Assembly (NCBI RefSeq): GCF_016808335.1
Contig: NC_053149.1
Coordinates: 13,443,714-13,507,713, forward strand
Source of the DNA: Panicum virgatum
Taxonomy: Eukaryota; Streptophyta; Magnoliopsida; Poales; Poaceae
DNA: 64,000 nucleotides
Reading direction: 5' to 3'
This document shows positions 1-11,286 of this stretch, piece by piece. Under the pieces are notes generated by a model, which was not told the DNA's origin, made no database searches, and was given only the letters and a program-made list of their open reading frames with translations. Numbering within the stretch: position 1 is the first letter of the stretch; every line of letters begins with the position of its first letter. The translations under genes and the position numbers were made by a program.

Positions 1-870
1 ATCCTGGAGCGCTGTCGGCCAGTAAAAGCCATGCCGGAAAGCCTTACCGACCAGCGTGCGGGATGAGGAATGACTTCCGCACTCGCCTCCATGGATCTCT
101 GTGAGCAAGTCATAGCCCTCTTCCTGGGTGATGCACCGCATGAGGATGCCATTGGCGCCACGGCGGTAGAAATCCCCTTCTACCACCGCGTATCGCTTAG
201 CCAATCGCACTATACGCTCAGCGTATACATGGTCTTCAGGAAGGATGTTGTTTTTCAGGTAGTCCCGGATCTCGGAGATCAATGCATCGGGACCCCCCTG
301 AGAATTCGGATGTGGCTCCACGAGGTCTTCGGGATCCTCAATGGTGCACACAATCCTTGGCGGACCCCACGGATGGTGCGCCGCCGGGACCGCTAGCTTC
401 GAGGTGCTAGTCTGACCCCCTTCACCCAGTTCGGCAGGCTGGGCGGATAGCTTCAGCAGCCGTCTTTGGAAGACGCCCTCTGGCACGGATGCCTGAGTTG
501 ATGCCCTCGTGGAGAGTGCATCTGCTGCTGAGTTGTTTTCACGTGGAACATGTTGTAGTTCCAGCACGTCGAAATCCTTCTCCAGCTTCCTCACGTGGAT
601 GAGGTATGCTGCGAGCTGGGGCTTGTTGCAGCTGCACTCCCCCCGGACCTGCTTGATGATGAGCTGGGAGTCTCCTTTGACCAGGAGCTGTCGGACCCCC
701 AGGGTTAGAGCCACAGTCAGCCTGAAGATCAAGGCTTCGTACTCCGCCATGTTTTTGGTGGCCTTGAAGTCGAGGTGCACCTGTACTTCACTTGTTCACC
801 ATTTGGGTCGATGAGGACCACTCCAGCTCTAGCCTTTTCGCTGCGAGCGGACCCATCGAAGAAGAGTGTC
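1..870 (-). pseudogene. Second RNase H and integrase N-terminus of element A, truncated by window edge
   Basis: In broken minus-strand frames the sequence translates to the additional RNase H-like domain of Tat elements (an NSADALSTRAS-like tail region near 480-560) followed by the integrase H2C2 zinc finger region near 1-60 (GGECGSHS, FYWPTALQD-like). The catalytic DDE core of integrase lies beyond the left edge. The dual RNase H supports the Tat assignment. Confidence 0.65.
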
Positions 871-2519
871 TAGTGGGGTCCGGTGAATACCGGAGCCCTG
901 GCTTCTGAAAAGGGGGGGGTCCGAACCATGGTTCAGACCCCCAGGAATGTTTGGTGTAGGGGTCCACTCTGCTATGAAGTCCGCAAGGACTTGGCTCTTG
1001 ATGGCGTGGCGGGGCTGGAAGTCGAGTTGAAATCCAGCAAGCTCTGCAGCCCACTTGGCGATGTTGCCCGTGGCGTTGGAGTTGTGGAGGATGGCCCTCA
1101 ATGGATAAGAGGTCACCACCACAACCTTGTGGGCCTGAAAGTAATGGCGGAGCTTCCGGGACGCAATAAGTATAGCATAAAGGAGCTTATGTGTCTCAGA
1201 ATACCTGGCCTTTGCTTCATGTAGGACTTCGCTGATGTAGTAGACCGGCTTTTGGATGGTCCGGACTCTAGCAGCGGGACAGGGCTCATCTCCTTGAGCT
1301 GGGGATTCTCTGGACCCCAGGTCTTCTGGCTCCTTTCCAGGTCGGGACCCGGCCGGACCCCCCGAAGCAGGGTCGGTTGTCGCGCCTGTGATGGTCGGAC
1401 CATCACTTTCTGTTGGGGGGACCTCGGGGGCCCTCTGCATGAGTTGCTCGGACCTCTCAGCGACCAGCACCATGCTGACCACCTCAGTCGTCACCGCGAG
1501 ATACAGAAACAGCGTCTCCCTAGCTCTGGAGCCACCAGTACTGGCAGGGAGGCGAGATGCTACTTCATTTCCTGGAAAGCTTGCTCAGCTTCTTCGGTCC
1601 AGGTGAATGGACCGGACCCCCTCATCAACTTGAAGAAGGGAAGAGCTCTCTCGACCAGCCTCGAGATGAAGCGGCTGAGGGCTGCAAGCGTCCCCGTTAG
1701 TTTCTGCACATCCTTGAGACGAGCAGGGGGCCTCATTGCTTCAATTGCCCGGATCTTGTCCGGGTTTGCCTCGATGCCCCGATGTGACACCAAGAACCCG
1801 AGGAGCTTCCCCGCTGAGACACCAAAGACACATTTCTCGAGGTTGAGCTTCGTGCACGTGGCGTGCAGCTTGTCAAAGACCTGGGCTAAATTTTCTAGAA
1901 GGGAAGTTGCCTCTCTAGTCTTGACTACGATGTCATCGACATAAACCTCAACAATTTCTCCAATCAAGTCGCCTAATGTAATATTCATTGCTCGAGCAAA
2001 AGTAGGCAAGGCATTGAGCAGTCCATAAGGCATTACAACATAGCAATAAATCCCATCCACTGTTACAAAAGATGTGTGCTTCCTATCTGCCTTAGACATC
2101 TTAATTTGGTGGAAACCAGAATAGGCATCTATGAAGGATAGCAAGTCACACCCGGAGGTGGAGTCTACAATTTGATCTATGCGTGGAAGTGGATAGGGAT
2201 CGTTTGGACATGCCTTGTTGAGGTTGGTGTAGTCGATGCACATCCGAAGCTTCACATTGGCCTTGGGGACGACGACCGGATTAGCCAACCACTCGGGGTG
2301 GTAGACCTCCTCGATGAAGCCAGCTTGCAGCAGCTTGCGGACCTCTTCATGGATGAAGTTCTGCCGCTCGATGGACTGCTTGTGTGGCTTTTGCCGAACC
2401 GGCTCGGCGTCGGGGTGGATCTTCAGACAGTGCTCAATCACCTCCCTAGGGATCCCGGGCATCTGTGACGGTTCCCAGGCGAACACGTCGACATTTGCCC
2501 GTAGGAAGGTGATGAGCAC
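829..2519 (-). pseudogene. Reverse transcriptase and first RNase H, element A, frameshifted
   Basis: The RT segment 2519-1560 carries the fingers/palm signatures LRMCIDYTNLNKACPNDPYPLPR, DAYSGFHQIKM and the catalytic VYVDDIVVK. It ends in the connection domain (FTWTEEAEQAFQEMK). The RNase H part follows in a different frame (1494-829; YYISEVLHEAK, RKLRHYFQAHK, WAAELAGFQLDF), so there is a frameshift at about 1500-1560. A second frameshift occurs near 870 as the next domain begins. The order RT then RNase H is typical of Ty3 pol. Confidence 0.85.
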
Positions 2520-2525
2520 GCTTTC

Positions 2526-3159
2526 CTATTTGTCTCCCAGGTTCACCCCGATGCGGGTGGTCTGGGAGGGCTCCGCTCCGACCTGGATGGTCTTCACGGG
2601 GATGTCGTCCGTGTTAGACGGACCGACCTTGAGCGCCTTGGCAGGTGCCTTAGCGCGTGAGGTTGAGGGTTCGGACCTCCCTGCGCTGGCAGCCGGGTCA
2701 AGACCCGCTGCCAGTGCATGTAGCTTCTCAACCGCCGCGACTGCAGCGGTCCGGTCACCCTGCACAGTGAGGACTCCTGTAGGGGACGGCATCTTGAGGA
2801 CCAAATAACCATAATAGGCAACGGCCATGAACCAGTACAGAGTCGGCCTGCCTGCCAATGATGGCATTGAATGGGAGGTTAACCTCCGCAACATCGAACT
2901 GAACATTCTCTATGCGAAAGTTTTCTTCGGTGCCGAATGTGACCGGTAGGGAGGTGCTCCCCACCAGGTAAACGGGATGTGGGCACACTCCGAAGAATGG
3001 GCGAGACGGGTCCAGCTTGGACTCCGGGATCTGCAGCTGCTTGAAAGCTGCATAGCTGATGACGTTGAGACCGGTGCCTCCGTCAATCAACACGTGGTGG
3101 AGCTTGATATTGGCGATGGTGGGGGCGGTGATGAGTGGCAGCACTCTAGCCCTCGCCAT
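2526..3159 (-). pseudogene. Aspartic protease region of pol, element A, frameshifted
   Basis: Pepsin-like retrotransposon protease that would cut the polyprotein. The active-site motif is LIDGGTGLNVIS near the start of the 3159-2755 segment, where most relatives have DxG; the substituted DGGT form is common in Tat elements. The flap side (VNLPFNAIIGR) continues in another frame in the 2906-2526 segment (LAGRPTLYWFMAVA), which shows a frameshift near 2870. A stop at 2526 separates it from reverse transcriptase. Confidence 0.75.
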
Positions 3160-3411
3160 GTTCTCCGGGCAGTCGGACGGCCCGAAGGAGATGGTGGTGC
3201 TCCTCCACCATTAGTGGGGCGCTGCTTTTGGTGCCCCCGGCCTCACCGAGAAAACTTCTCGGCGAAGGGTCTTGACGTCCCTCCAGGAAACGAGGTCCGA
3301 GCTGCCGCCGTACATGACGTACAGCTTCTTGCGGCTCTCGTCGCCCCCGGATTCGGAGTCGGACTGGGCGTAGATGCCCTTGAGGTCCTTCTTTGGGGTT
3401 TGGTACCCCAG

Positions 3412-4908
3412 CTACTTTTCTGCCGTGGAAGCCTCGGCGTCGGAGACCTTCTCCTTGCCAGACCGCTGTGGTGGGGAGGAGTCATCCTTGGAGGCCTGCT
3501 CACGCCTCTTGCTGACGCGCTCCGCAAGCTTCAGGATCTCGCGGCACTCAGAGGCGCTGTGGCGGGCTCTAGGATGGACAGGGCACGATCCGGAGTCGCT
3601 ACCCTGCTGGCGCGGGCGCTTGCCGCGCGAGTTCTGGCCCCCGGCCGCTGCCGCCGCAGCAACCGGAGTTCCAGCCTGCGGTTTGTTGGCGCCGCGGTTC
3701 TTCTTGTTCATCTTTTTGCTGCCGCTAGGAGCAGCGGCGGCGCTGGAGCCTCCTGTTTGGGTGGCCCCATCTTGGGGGGCTGAGTGCCATGCACGACCCT
3801 CAGCAGCCCTAGCGCACTTGTCCGCCAAGGCAAACAAGGTGGTGACCGTTTCCACCTGATGTGTTGCCAGCTTCTTCAACATCTTTTCGTCACGAACCCC
3901 CTGTCGGAAAGCTGTAATAATAGATGCATCAGAAATACGTGGAATGATTCCACATACCTTGGTGAAGCGGGAGATGAAGGCACGGAGGGTTTCTCCGGGT
4001 TGTTGCCTCACGGCATGGAGGTGAGCCTCCACGCCATGCTGCTGGTACGCGCTGGCGAAGTTCGCCGTGAACTGCGCACAAAGTTCCCCCCAGGACTGGA
4101 TCGATCCCGGGGAGAGGTTCATGAGCCAAGTCCGGGCTGGCCCGGTCAAGGCTACGTGGAAGTAACTTGCCATTACGACGTCGTTACCCCTAGCCGCCGT
4201 AATGGCGGTGATGTAGACCTGCAAGAATTCTGACGGGTTTGTTGTCCCGTCGTACTTTTTCAGTAGGTGAGGCTGAAACTTGGATGGCCAGGCCATCGCA
4301 CGGAGGTGGTCTGCGAGCGCTGCGCAGCCCACCCCAGCCACCGGGGCCTGGACGTGTTCCTGCGGCTTAGGTGCTGCCGCGTTGAGCTTGGCATCGAGGT
4401 TCCGACCCTCGATGTTGAGCTAGTGCTCACGCGCTCACTCCATGGTGATGCGGGCGTCCTCTCCCGCGCGCCTGCGGTTGAGTTCTGCCTGTAGATCCTC
4501 GGTCTGCGCACTCCTCACTGTTGGAGAGTGCACAGAGCCAGATGTGGCGACGCCCTGACGGCGACGCTGCCTTGACCCAGATCCCCCTGCGGAGCCTGGG
4601 GTGATCTGGGCCAAGTTGAGGAGCCGGTCGACGTCATCGCGCCACTGCCTCAAGACGTCTGGCGAGGCCGCCGGATCCGGCGGGTTGTGGAGCAGCTCCC
4701 TGGCTGCCACCAACGGCCCACACGGAGCGGGCTGCGTTGGGGCCCTGGAGGCCTGCTCAGCAGCACGCTGCGGCGCAACGGGCACCACAGCCCTCGGTGT
4801 TGGACGACGAAAGGCACCTGGCGCAGATGATGCCACTTCCTCCCCCATCGGGTGGTCATGATGCTCATCTAACCGAACCATGGTGATGCCGAGCGGATGA
4901 TCAAGCAA
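3412..4908 (-). pseudogene. gag of Tat element A, broken
   Basis: Structural polyprotein of a Tat-lineage Ty3 element; it would form the virus-like particle in the cytoplasm. Two open segments, 4908-4435 and 4341-3412, are in the same frame and separated by at least two stop codons (near 4433 and 4420). The second segment holds the retrotransposon gag core (KYDGTTNPSEFL near its start, PARTWLMNL, AFRQGVRD). A zinc-knuckle-like CPVHPRARHSASEC lies near the C-terminus and is not canonical CCHC. The N-terminal segment is proline/alanine-rich with no recognised domain. The protein cannot be made in full as it stands. Confidence 0.8.
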
Positions 4909-4916
4909 AAACCAAG

Positions 4917-4940
4917 CGCACCCCTACCTGGCGCGCCAAA
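4917..4940 (-). other. Primer binding site region of Tat element A
   Basis: Directly inside the LTR the minus strand reads TTTGGCGCGCCAGGTAGGGG. A TGGCG start next to a TG..CA LTR is the usual position and form of a tRNA primer binding site in Ty3 elements of this type. The primer tRNA species was not established. Confidence 0.6.
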
Positions 4941-6150
4941 TGTCGGAGGATTTCTCCAGCCGGGTGGCGGATTGCACCCGTCTAATCCTAAGTGTAAGAT
5001 GAGCTTGGGGTAGTCAAGGAATGCTCGATCTAGAGGCGTATGAATATGAGGAACACTCAGAGGTTTAGAGTGGTTCGGGCCGCCGAAGCGTAATATCCTA
5101 CGTCCACTGTTAGTTGTATTGACTATGGGGGAGGATCAAGCCTTGTCCCTGCGTGAGTGTGAGCCTCCCTTTCAATCGAGCATGCTTTCCCTTTTATATG
5201 TCAAGTGGAGCACATACACTGAGCGGGGCCCCGACAGGTGGACCCGGCAACATATTAAATAGCGTACATATTGGAGCCTTAAATGCCACAGATCCTGAGA
5301 TCTCCGTCGTCGGCTTCCGTGCGTATCTTCCGACCGGATATGGTCTTGAGCCGTCTTGCTACCGCTGACATGCGTAGAGGGAATCGCATTGTCGGTGCAG
5401 AGTCAGCTCTCGCTGACAGGCATAGGGGCTATGCTGATATATCGTGTTATAGCCTTTGACCACTGCAGCAGCGCACACTGTAGCATATCTGTAGCAGGTC
5501 ATAATAACCCGTCGCCCGCGCGCGCGGCGCGGCGATGTGACTGCACGTCTTGCTGTCCTGCGAACCGCCTTGGTAACACGCGCGCCGCCTCAGTAACTGG
5601 CGGGCTTACCGTGCTGTTACACACACCTGCCAAATGTGTCAGAGGGCAGCCCCTGCTCTGTCCTGTGAGCGCACGCCTCAATCACCCGCATTTAATGCGG
5701 TAGGTGGGCTGGCTTCCCGCAAAAGGCTGGCACCCACGGGACACGTGGCGGTGCTGGCTCAGCGGCTGTATCCACAGGGGCACATGGCGGCACCGGACCC
5801 CCTCCCGAGTGGGGGGAGGTCCGGGACCCCTGGCTGGCCTGTGCGCTCAGGCCCCCTGGAGGTTCGGCTTCCACACCTGTCGGCCCAAGACCAACCCACG
5901 GAGGTTCGGGACCTGTCCGCAGGGGTCCGGTCCCGTGGTTGCCATTCTTGAGCGCTTCGTGGAGGCATCGGATCCGGCAGATCCTAGGGAGGAGGTCCGG
6001 AGACCTGTGGACTCCAGCTGTCAGGCCCGGGCCTTATGCCCAGCTGCCCAGAGGCTTAGTGCGAGGTTACGGATAACCTCGCGCCCCTCGGGCTAGTTAC
6101 GCTAGGAGGAGGTACTCCTGTCTGTCTGTGTCTGTCTGTACGTACCGACA
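4941..6150 (-). repeat. LTR of Tat element A (5' LTR of the minus-strand element)
   Basis: It starts TGTCGG at 4941 and ends CCGACA at 6150 on the plus strand, a perfect 6-bp inverted terminal repeat of TG..CA type, about 1210 bp. A minus-strand TATA-like box (CATATAAAAG) lies at 5191-5200, giving a transcript start a few tens of bases further left and the R/U5 part between there and 4941. The minus-strand U3 side (5600-6120) is rich in GGTCCGG and GGACC words. The 5 bases beyond 6150 (AACAC) would be half of the target duplication if the other end were visible. Confidence 0.85.
5191..5200 (-). promoter_or_regulatory. TATA-like box in the LTR of element A
   Basis: The minus strand reads CATATAAAAG here, inside the LTR and upstream of gag. 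It is the only clear TATA-like word in this LTR, so the element's promoter probably lies here. Confidence 0.45.
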
Positions 6151-6169
6151 AACACCATAATTTAAACTA

Positions 6170-6302
6170 GGGAAAATTCGATTCATGCCACCACAACTCC
6201 GTGAAATTGGGTGTCATGTTGAAAATCATGCCACTCAATGGCATGATTTTCAACATGAGATCCAATTTCAAGAAATTGGAGTGGCATGGATCCAACTAAC
6301 CC
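6170..6302. mobile_element. 133-bp Mutator-type MITE, copy 1
   Basis: Foldback element starting GGGAAAATTCG and ending CAACTAACCC. Its ends form an imperfect inverted repeat of about 41 bp, and the centre contains the hairpin TTGAAAATCATGCCA / TGGCATGATTTTCAA. It is flanked by a perfect 9-bp direct repeat TTTAAACTA (6161-6169 and 6303-6311), the length made by Mutator-like transposases. A second 133-bp copy sits in the copia gag at 51386-51518. It encodes nothing and needs a transposase in trans. Confidence 0.85.
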
Positions 6303-6478
6303 TTTAAACTACGGCCAATGAAGTTACGCTCATGGCCTCATGCATCGGTCATGCACCATACTATAAGGTGGTTCCCGTGCAGGAAAGTCTTTAAGTGCAT
6401 TTCGTTACAAAATCTCCAACATACTGACATCCAGTGTCTGGGCACCTTTCAAGTTTTCCCCCGAGCAAATTTGAATGA

Positions 6479-6562
6479 ATGGATGGCCTGAAAAATTATT
6501 AATACTCGGAAAACATTCAAATGGATGGCCTGAAAAATTATTAATACTCGGAAAACCATCAT
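6479..6562. repeat. Tandem duplication, 42-bp unit
   Basis: GGATGGCCTGAAAAATTATT starts at 6481 and again at 6523, so a 42-bp unit is present twice in direct orientation. No coding role is seen. Confidence 0.8.
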
Positions 6563-6639
6563 GGCCTTTGGGAGATCTGGATCGAGCAGTCTGATCTTCA
6601 GCCTGCACGAAAGAACATGTCCTCTCTAATTCTAATTTG

Positions 6640-6901
6640 TACTCCCTCCGTCCCACAATATAAGTATTTTTAAGTTTGGTCAAAATTAAATTTATTCAAT
6701 TTTAACTATAAATAGTAAATAATTTATAAAGATGTATAAGATAAAAATAATATTACTAGATTCGTTATAAAGCAATTATCATAATATATAAGTGTTCATA
6801 TATTTAAAATAATTCATTCATAAGAATATTGATGGTTAAAGTTGAATAAATTTGACTTTGATTAAACCTAGAAATGTTTATATTTTGAGATAGAAGTAGT
6901 A
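6640..6901. mobile_element. Stowaway-type MITE (Tc1/mariner)
   Basis: About 258 bp flanked by TA dinucleotides. The left end CTCCCTCCGTCCCACAATAT and the reverse complement of the right end (TACTACTTCTATCTCAAAAT) match over about 24 bp, the classic grass Stowaway terminus. The interior is AT-rich and non-coding. Confidence 0.85.
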
Positions 6902-7020
6902 TAATAGTTTTCTGTCCCCCCTCTTTCCAATATTTCGTGTTTGAAATCCTACGAAAATTAATAGGAAATGCATTACGCCAGGCACTCTCGCCCACTGTGC
7001 TCCTTCAGCTAGCTCTGCTC

Positions 7021-7793
7021 CGGCGTGGATTCTCTAACTTCCTGAAGCAAAGTCACAGGTGACTTTCTCCTTATCGGATACCACCCATTCTCCATCCAAC
7101 GTCTTCTGCTAAATCCCTCAAGCTTTTCATGCACAACATCTAGCACAAATGATGATTTAGCCCAATTAAGAGCCTAGCTTGGGAGGGGAACGTGCCCAAC
7201 TCAGTAGAGGAGACAATAAACAGAAAGGGATGAGTTGAAAAACATTACACACTCTTTTAGTGCAGGATTAAACAACCATTTCACTTTAGTATTTGGAGCG
7301 TACAGTTTCATGCTCCAAAATAATAAAATAAATCTCTTCCTTAGATTTAGATCGTGCAAGAATTTTTTTTGTTGCTATTTATAATTTCATGTTCTTGTTA
7401 CTACATGTTCTATGGGAATAAGAAGAAATCACAACTCTTTTTTGTACACATAAAAAGGGTTGCAAAAGTCAATTTTATTTTTAATATCTTTCTTTTTTTC
7501 AAAATCCTATTTTTGCTCTTCCACCCATGTAATAAGGAGCAAATGAAAAAAAGAGAGGTTATTTTTCCCTTGAATGATAAGCTTTGAAATAGGAATAATG
7601 GAATAACGATGAATTCGGCTACTTATTTTTCTCCGAGCTGGATCTCTTCGGGACCAAGAACTGAAGCTGGACTGATTAGTTTTGTATTGAGTAAGCAAAA
7701 ATCTGCGGCAGCCGTTGGATGGAGAATGGGTGGCATCCAAGAAGAGGAAAGACACCTGTGACTTTGCTTCAGGAAGTTAGAGAATCCACGCCG
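7021..7793. mobile_element. Non-autonomous Mutator-like element (MULE), 773 bp
   Basis: Long inverted repeats: 7021-7100 pairs with 7713-7793 (CGGCGTGGATTCTCTAACTT at one end, its complement at the other), about 80 bp at high identity. The element is flanked by a perfect 9-bp direct repeat GCTCTGCTC (7012-7020 and 7794-7802). Long TIRs plus a 9-bp duplication define a Mutator-like element. The 610-bp interior is AT-rich with no recognisable transposase or captured exon. It ends 345 bp upstream of the epoxide hydrolase start codon, so it may alter that promoter. Confidence 0.85.
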
Positions 7794-7870
7794 GCTCTGC
7801 TCCAGCAAGTCTGCGATAACGAGGATTTCGAGCAGCGACACCCGTCCAATCCCCGAACGCTGCCAAGCCC

Positions 7871-7905
7871 CTGCCGCCTGCCGCCTGCCGCCTGCCGCCT
7901 GCCGC
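7871..7905. repeat. Microsatellite (CTGCCGC) x5
   Basis: Five perfect tandem copies of the 7-bp unit CTGCCGC in the GC-rich leader region of the epoxide hydrolase gene. A length-variable tract of this kind can be polymorphic. Confidence 0.9.
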
Positions 7906-8137
7906 CTGCCGCTGCCGGCGCGGCGGCGCCCCCCACAGATCCGCACAAACTCTCGGCCGGTTCGCCCGCGCCGCCCGTCCGTTCCGCGGCCTCGCACGGC
8001 CCCAAATCCCCCAGCTGCGCCCCCAAAGCCACCAGCCGGCCGGCCCCGCTACAAAAGCAGGCGGCTGGCTGCGCGACGAGCAGCAGCTGCCTCAGCCACT
8101 GCGCTGCGCCTCGGTGAGGAGGGCGCATAGGATAGGG

Positions 8138-10910
8138 ATGGCGGCGGCGGTGGAGGGCGTGCGGCACCGGACGGTGGAGGCGAACGGCGTCCGCCTGCAC
8201 GTGGCGGAGGCGGGGCCCGAGGGCGGCGGCGCCGCCCCCGCGGTGCTGCTGCTGCACGGCTTCCCGGACCTCTGGTACGGCTGGCGCCACCAGATGGCCG
8301 CCCTGGCGGCGCGGGGCTACCGCGCCGTGGCGCCCGACCTCCGCGGCTACGGCGACTCTGACACCCCGCCCGACGCGTCCGCCTACACCACCTTCCACGC
8401 CGTCGGGGACCTCGTCGCGCTCATCGCCGACCTCGGCCAGCCCCAGGTTTCGCGGCGGCAGCGGCAACCCGTTCGATTCCTGGCACACCGAAGCTGCGAG
8501 GCAGCGACTCGACGTTGACTTCCTCTTATTTTTTTCTCTTTTTTTTTGGATTGGGTATTCTGCTATGCGGCAGGTGTTCGTCGTGGGGCACGACTGGGGC
8601 GCCATCGTGGCGTGGCAGCTGTGCCTCCTCCGGCCGGACCTGGTGCGGGCGCTCGTGAACCTCAGCGTCGTCTACCAACCGCGGCGCCCGGAGAGGAGCC
8701 CGCTCCAGACCATCAAGGCCGCCTGCGGGGAAAACCACTACATGTGCCGCTTCCAGGTAACCAGTGGAGTACTCTGCTTCCTTTCCGATTGTGTACTACT
8801 CCTAGTCCTAGCAGGCAGAATCAGTTGTCTCTATTTATGTGACGAGTAGAAATGTTGTCCTCTGTCCTGGCAACCATTAAATGGACGTGGTTTTGCTCTG
8901 CTAGTGGACTTGGGCCTTATTTAGATGCGACAATTCACTCTGTGAATGACACATCGGATATGCCGGCACACATTTGAAGTATTAAACGTGGACTAATTAT
9001 AAAGTAAATTATACATTCCGTCTGTAAACTACGAGACAAATCTAATGAGTCTAATTAATCCGTCATCAGAGCATGTGTTACTATAACAATTTAGTGTCTA
9101 ATCGTGGAGTGATTAGGCTCATTAGATTCGTCTCGTAATTTACAAGCAAACTTTGTAATTAGTTTTTTATTTCGTCTAGATTTAATACTCCATGCACGTG
9201 CCGCACACATTCGATGTGATAGTCTTGAGATTTTGAATTTTGCATCTAAACAAGGTGTTGTTTAATTTGGCTGATTGGTTGGATGGATGCTGGAATGAGA
9301 ATGATTACTTGGTGCCTATTCAAGGGAAGGAGTGGATTTGGCAACGCAGCTCAGCTAATACTGGGAGTGAAGAATAACAGCTATCTACAGTTGCAGACAC
9401 ATAAGGGTGACACAATAGCCGCGAATTGAAAGATTGTTTGATTTAGAAATGAAGTACAACACCCCTAGACCCAACTTAGAGATTGTTAGCAGATCATTTG
9501 ATAGAAAGCTTGAATACTTAGTCCCATGACTTTTTCCCCTAAAAGAAATTAACGTCAACACACTATCAATTACAACAATGGTCTGGTAAAAGCATATTGT
9601 TTCGTAGAAAATATCAAGCCTTCTTTGGGGCTCTACCAACTGAACATCTGCACACAGCAGCAGGTCTTTCAGAGCTGTAAAAATTAACAATTCAGATTGT
9701 TGCAGTGACTTTAGTTGATCTAGATCTCCAAGAGCAACTAAAACTCTTGGATGCCACTCTCTTGAAATACTCAACTTCTTAAGGTTATTTTGAATATAAA
9801 ATGCAGCATTTCCTTAGTGTGGTTGTATGGAGTCAGCTATTGATGTTTATTTATTTTATATGATATACTTTCTACAAAAAATAATATTGCACATTTGAAT
9901 TGCATAATGATCCAAGATCCCTGCAGGAACCTGGAGTTGCTGAAGCTGAATTTGCTAGATACGATATTAAGTATGTGTTTAATAAGACATTTGGCATGCG
10001 CAAGCCAGCTGCTCTTATTCTACCCAAGGACCAGAGCTTCTTTGACTCGCTTGATTCAGATGGAACTTGCCCTCCATGGCTATCAGAGGAAGATATTTCC
10101 TACTACGCAGAAAAATTTGCAAAGACAGGTTTTACTGGAGGACTTAATTACTACAGATGCATGGACCTGTATGTATCATGGTTCACTCTCACAATTTTGA
10201 TTTTCAATTTACTTTTTAATTCAGGCAAGCAATTATTTGCCATCACACAATTAAGTCCCTGTTTTATTATTTGCCATCATACAAGTCAAGTTTCACTTCG
10301 CAGTCAACCGATGTTACTCATCTGTTATTCTGCAGTGCATACCTTAATTATTTTACTGTCGTTTTATGCTTTCAGATGTTTAGATGGTTTGACATTCTGT
10401 AGTGCATATCTTTATGATTTTTTAATTCACATCCTAGAAGGAGCTATCACTCTTGAAATGTTTGCCAAACCTTTAAAAAGGAGAGGACTTAATGACAGAT
10501 ATAATGAAATATATTTATCTTAACAACAACAGTTGGTATGTATGTATGCCTGAATTAGATTTCAGATGGTGCAGTCAGTGTCAATTTGAATTTTATGTAT
10601 GGAGGCTTTGTTTAGAGCTGACAAAGGCATTGATCCCATCAGATTGGTTTTGTGTTCATGCAGGAATTGGGAGCTTGCCGCACCATGGACTAGTGCTCCA
10701 ATAAAAGTTACAACAAAATTCATTGTTGGGGACCTAGACATTACATACAACACTCCGGGGGTACAGGACTACATCCACAAAGGTGGCTTCAAGGCTAGCG
10801 TGCCAAATCTTGAGGATGTTGTTGTCATGGAGGGAGTGAGCCACTTCATCAACCAGGAGAAGCCTAATGAGGTCTCTGATCACATTTGTGAGTTCTTTAG
10901 CAAGTTCTGA
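8138..10910 (+). CDS. Soluble epoxide hydrolase (alpha/beta hydrolase), four exons
   Basis: Exons 8138-8446, 8574-8756, 9927-10168 and 10664-10910 join in frame at GT-AG introns to 981 nt, 326 residues, the normal size for plant soluble epoxide hydrolases. These cytosolic or peroxisomal enzymes hydrolyse epoxides, including epoxy fatty acids, to diols. Visible motifs are the oxyanion-hole HGFP, the nucleophile Asp110 in GHDWG, the cap-domain tyrosines Tyr159 (HYMCRFQ) and Tyr240 (NYYR), the acid Asp270 in GDLD and the base His305 in HFINQ; the catalytic set is complete. The ATG at 8138 is chosen because family N-termini begin just before the ...NGVRLHVAE strand and no earlier in-frame ATG is present. 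Intron 2 (8757-9926) carries a MITE; intron 3 is 10169-10663. A non-autonomous MULE lies just upstream. No defect was seen. Confidence 0.93.
8915..9255. mobile_element. MITE in intron 2 of the epoxide hydrolase gene
   Basis: The ends CCTTATTTAGATGC and, in reverse complement, CCTTGTTTAGATGC form the common grass CCTTGTTTAG-type terminus. Interior sequence is AT-rich with ATCTAATGAGTCTAATTAAT-like words shared with the element at 30810-31080. The target duplication is unclear, so the superfamily (Tourist/Harbinger-like or hAT) is not settled. It lies wholly within the intron. Confidence 0.7.
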
Positions 10911-10996
10911 TATAAGGAAATCCTATTGATCCTATAGGCTTTCGGGCTGCTTATATGTCAAATACAGCTGTGAGATCACCATACTGATATGATATA

Positions 10997-11002
10997 AATA
11001 AA
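10997..11002 (+). terminator. Candidate polyadenylation signal of the epoxide hydrolase gene
   Basis: AATAAA lies 87 bp after the stop codon in an AT-rich stretch, the expected position of a plant near-upstream element. Confidence 0.5.
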
Positions 11003-11230
11003 ATACAATCTTTCTCTTGGAGCAGAATTTTCGTGGGTTCACACTTCTCGGATCTTGCATAGTGCTATTTCCTCACAGTCGCACCGGAGCAAACTGTACG
11101 AAGGTGTAACTTGTAAATTCATAGTAGCTGAAACCAAAATAGATCCACCAATTTCGAGTCCTGTCCTGGGACACCCTTATACTGGGGCAGCTGAATTTTG
11201 CACAGGCCAGTAAGGATTTTTGGGGAGCTT

Positions 11231-11286
11231 GGTTGCTCTCTCTCTCCCCCTCTCCCTCCCTCTCTTTCCCTCTCCCTCCCTCTCTT
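11231..11286. repeat. CT-rich low-complexity tract
   Basis: Continuous runs of CT and CCCTCC units. The reading frames across it on the minus strand are low-complexity artefacts. Confidence 0.8.

Larger units (their letters stand above)
1..6150 (-). mobile_element. Ty3/gypsy LTR retrotransposon A, Tat lineage, 3' part outside window
   Basis: Minus-strand LTR retrotransposon. Reading from the right: LTR (4941-6150), primer binding site just inside it, then gag, protease, reverse transcriptase, RNase H, a second RNase H and the start of integrase, which runs off base 1. A second RNase H after the first is the hallmark of the Tat lineage. All coding parts carry stops or frameshifts, so this is an old, non-autonomous copy. 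The word GGTCCGG/CCGGACC and runs of GGACCCC recur throughout LTR and coding parts. The left LTR and target duplication lie outside the window, so the insertion cannot be dated here. Confidence 0.9.

Noticed and set aside
8114..8518. Epoxide hydrolase start at 8114 and single-exon reading to 8518
   Set aside because: 8114 is GTG, not ATG, and the frame after 8446 runs into intron sequence; the GT-AG junction to 8574 restores the family motif GHDWG.
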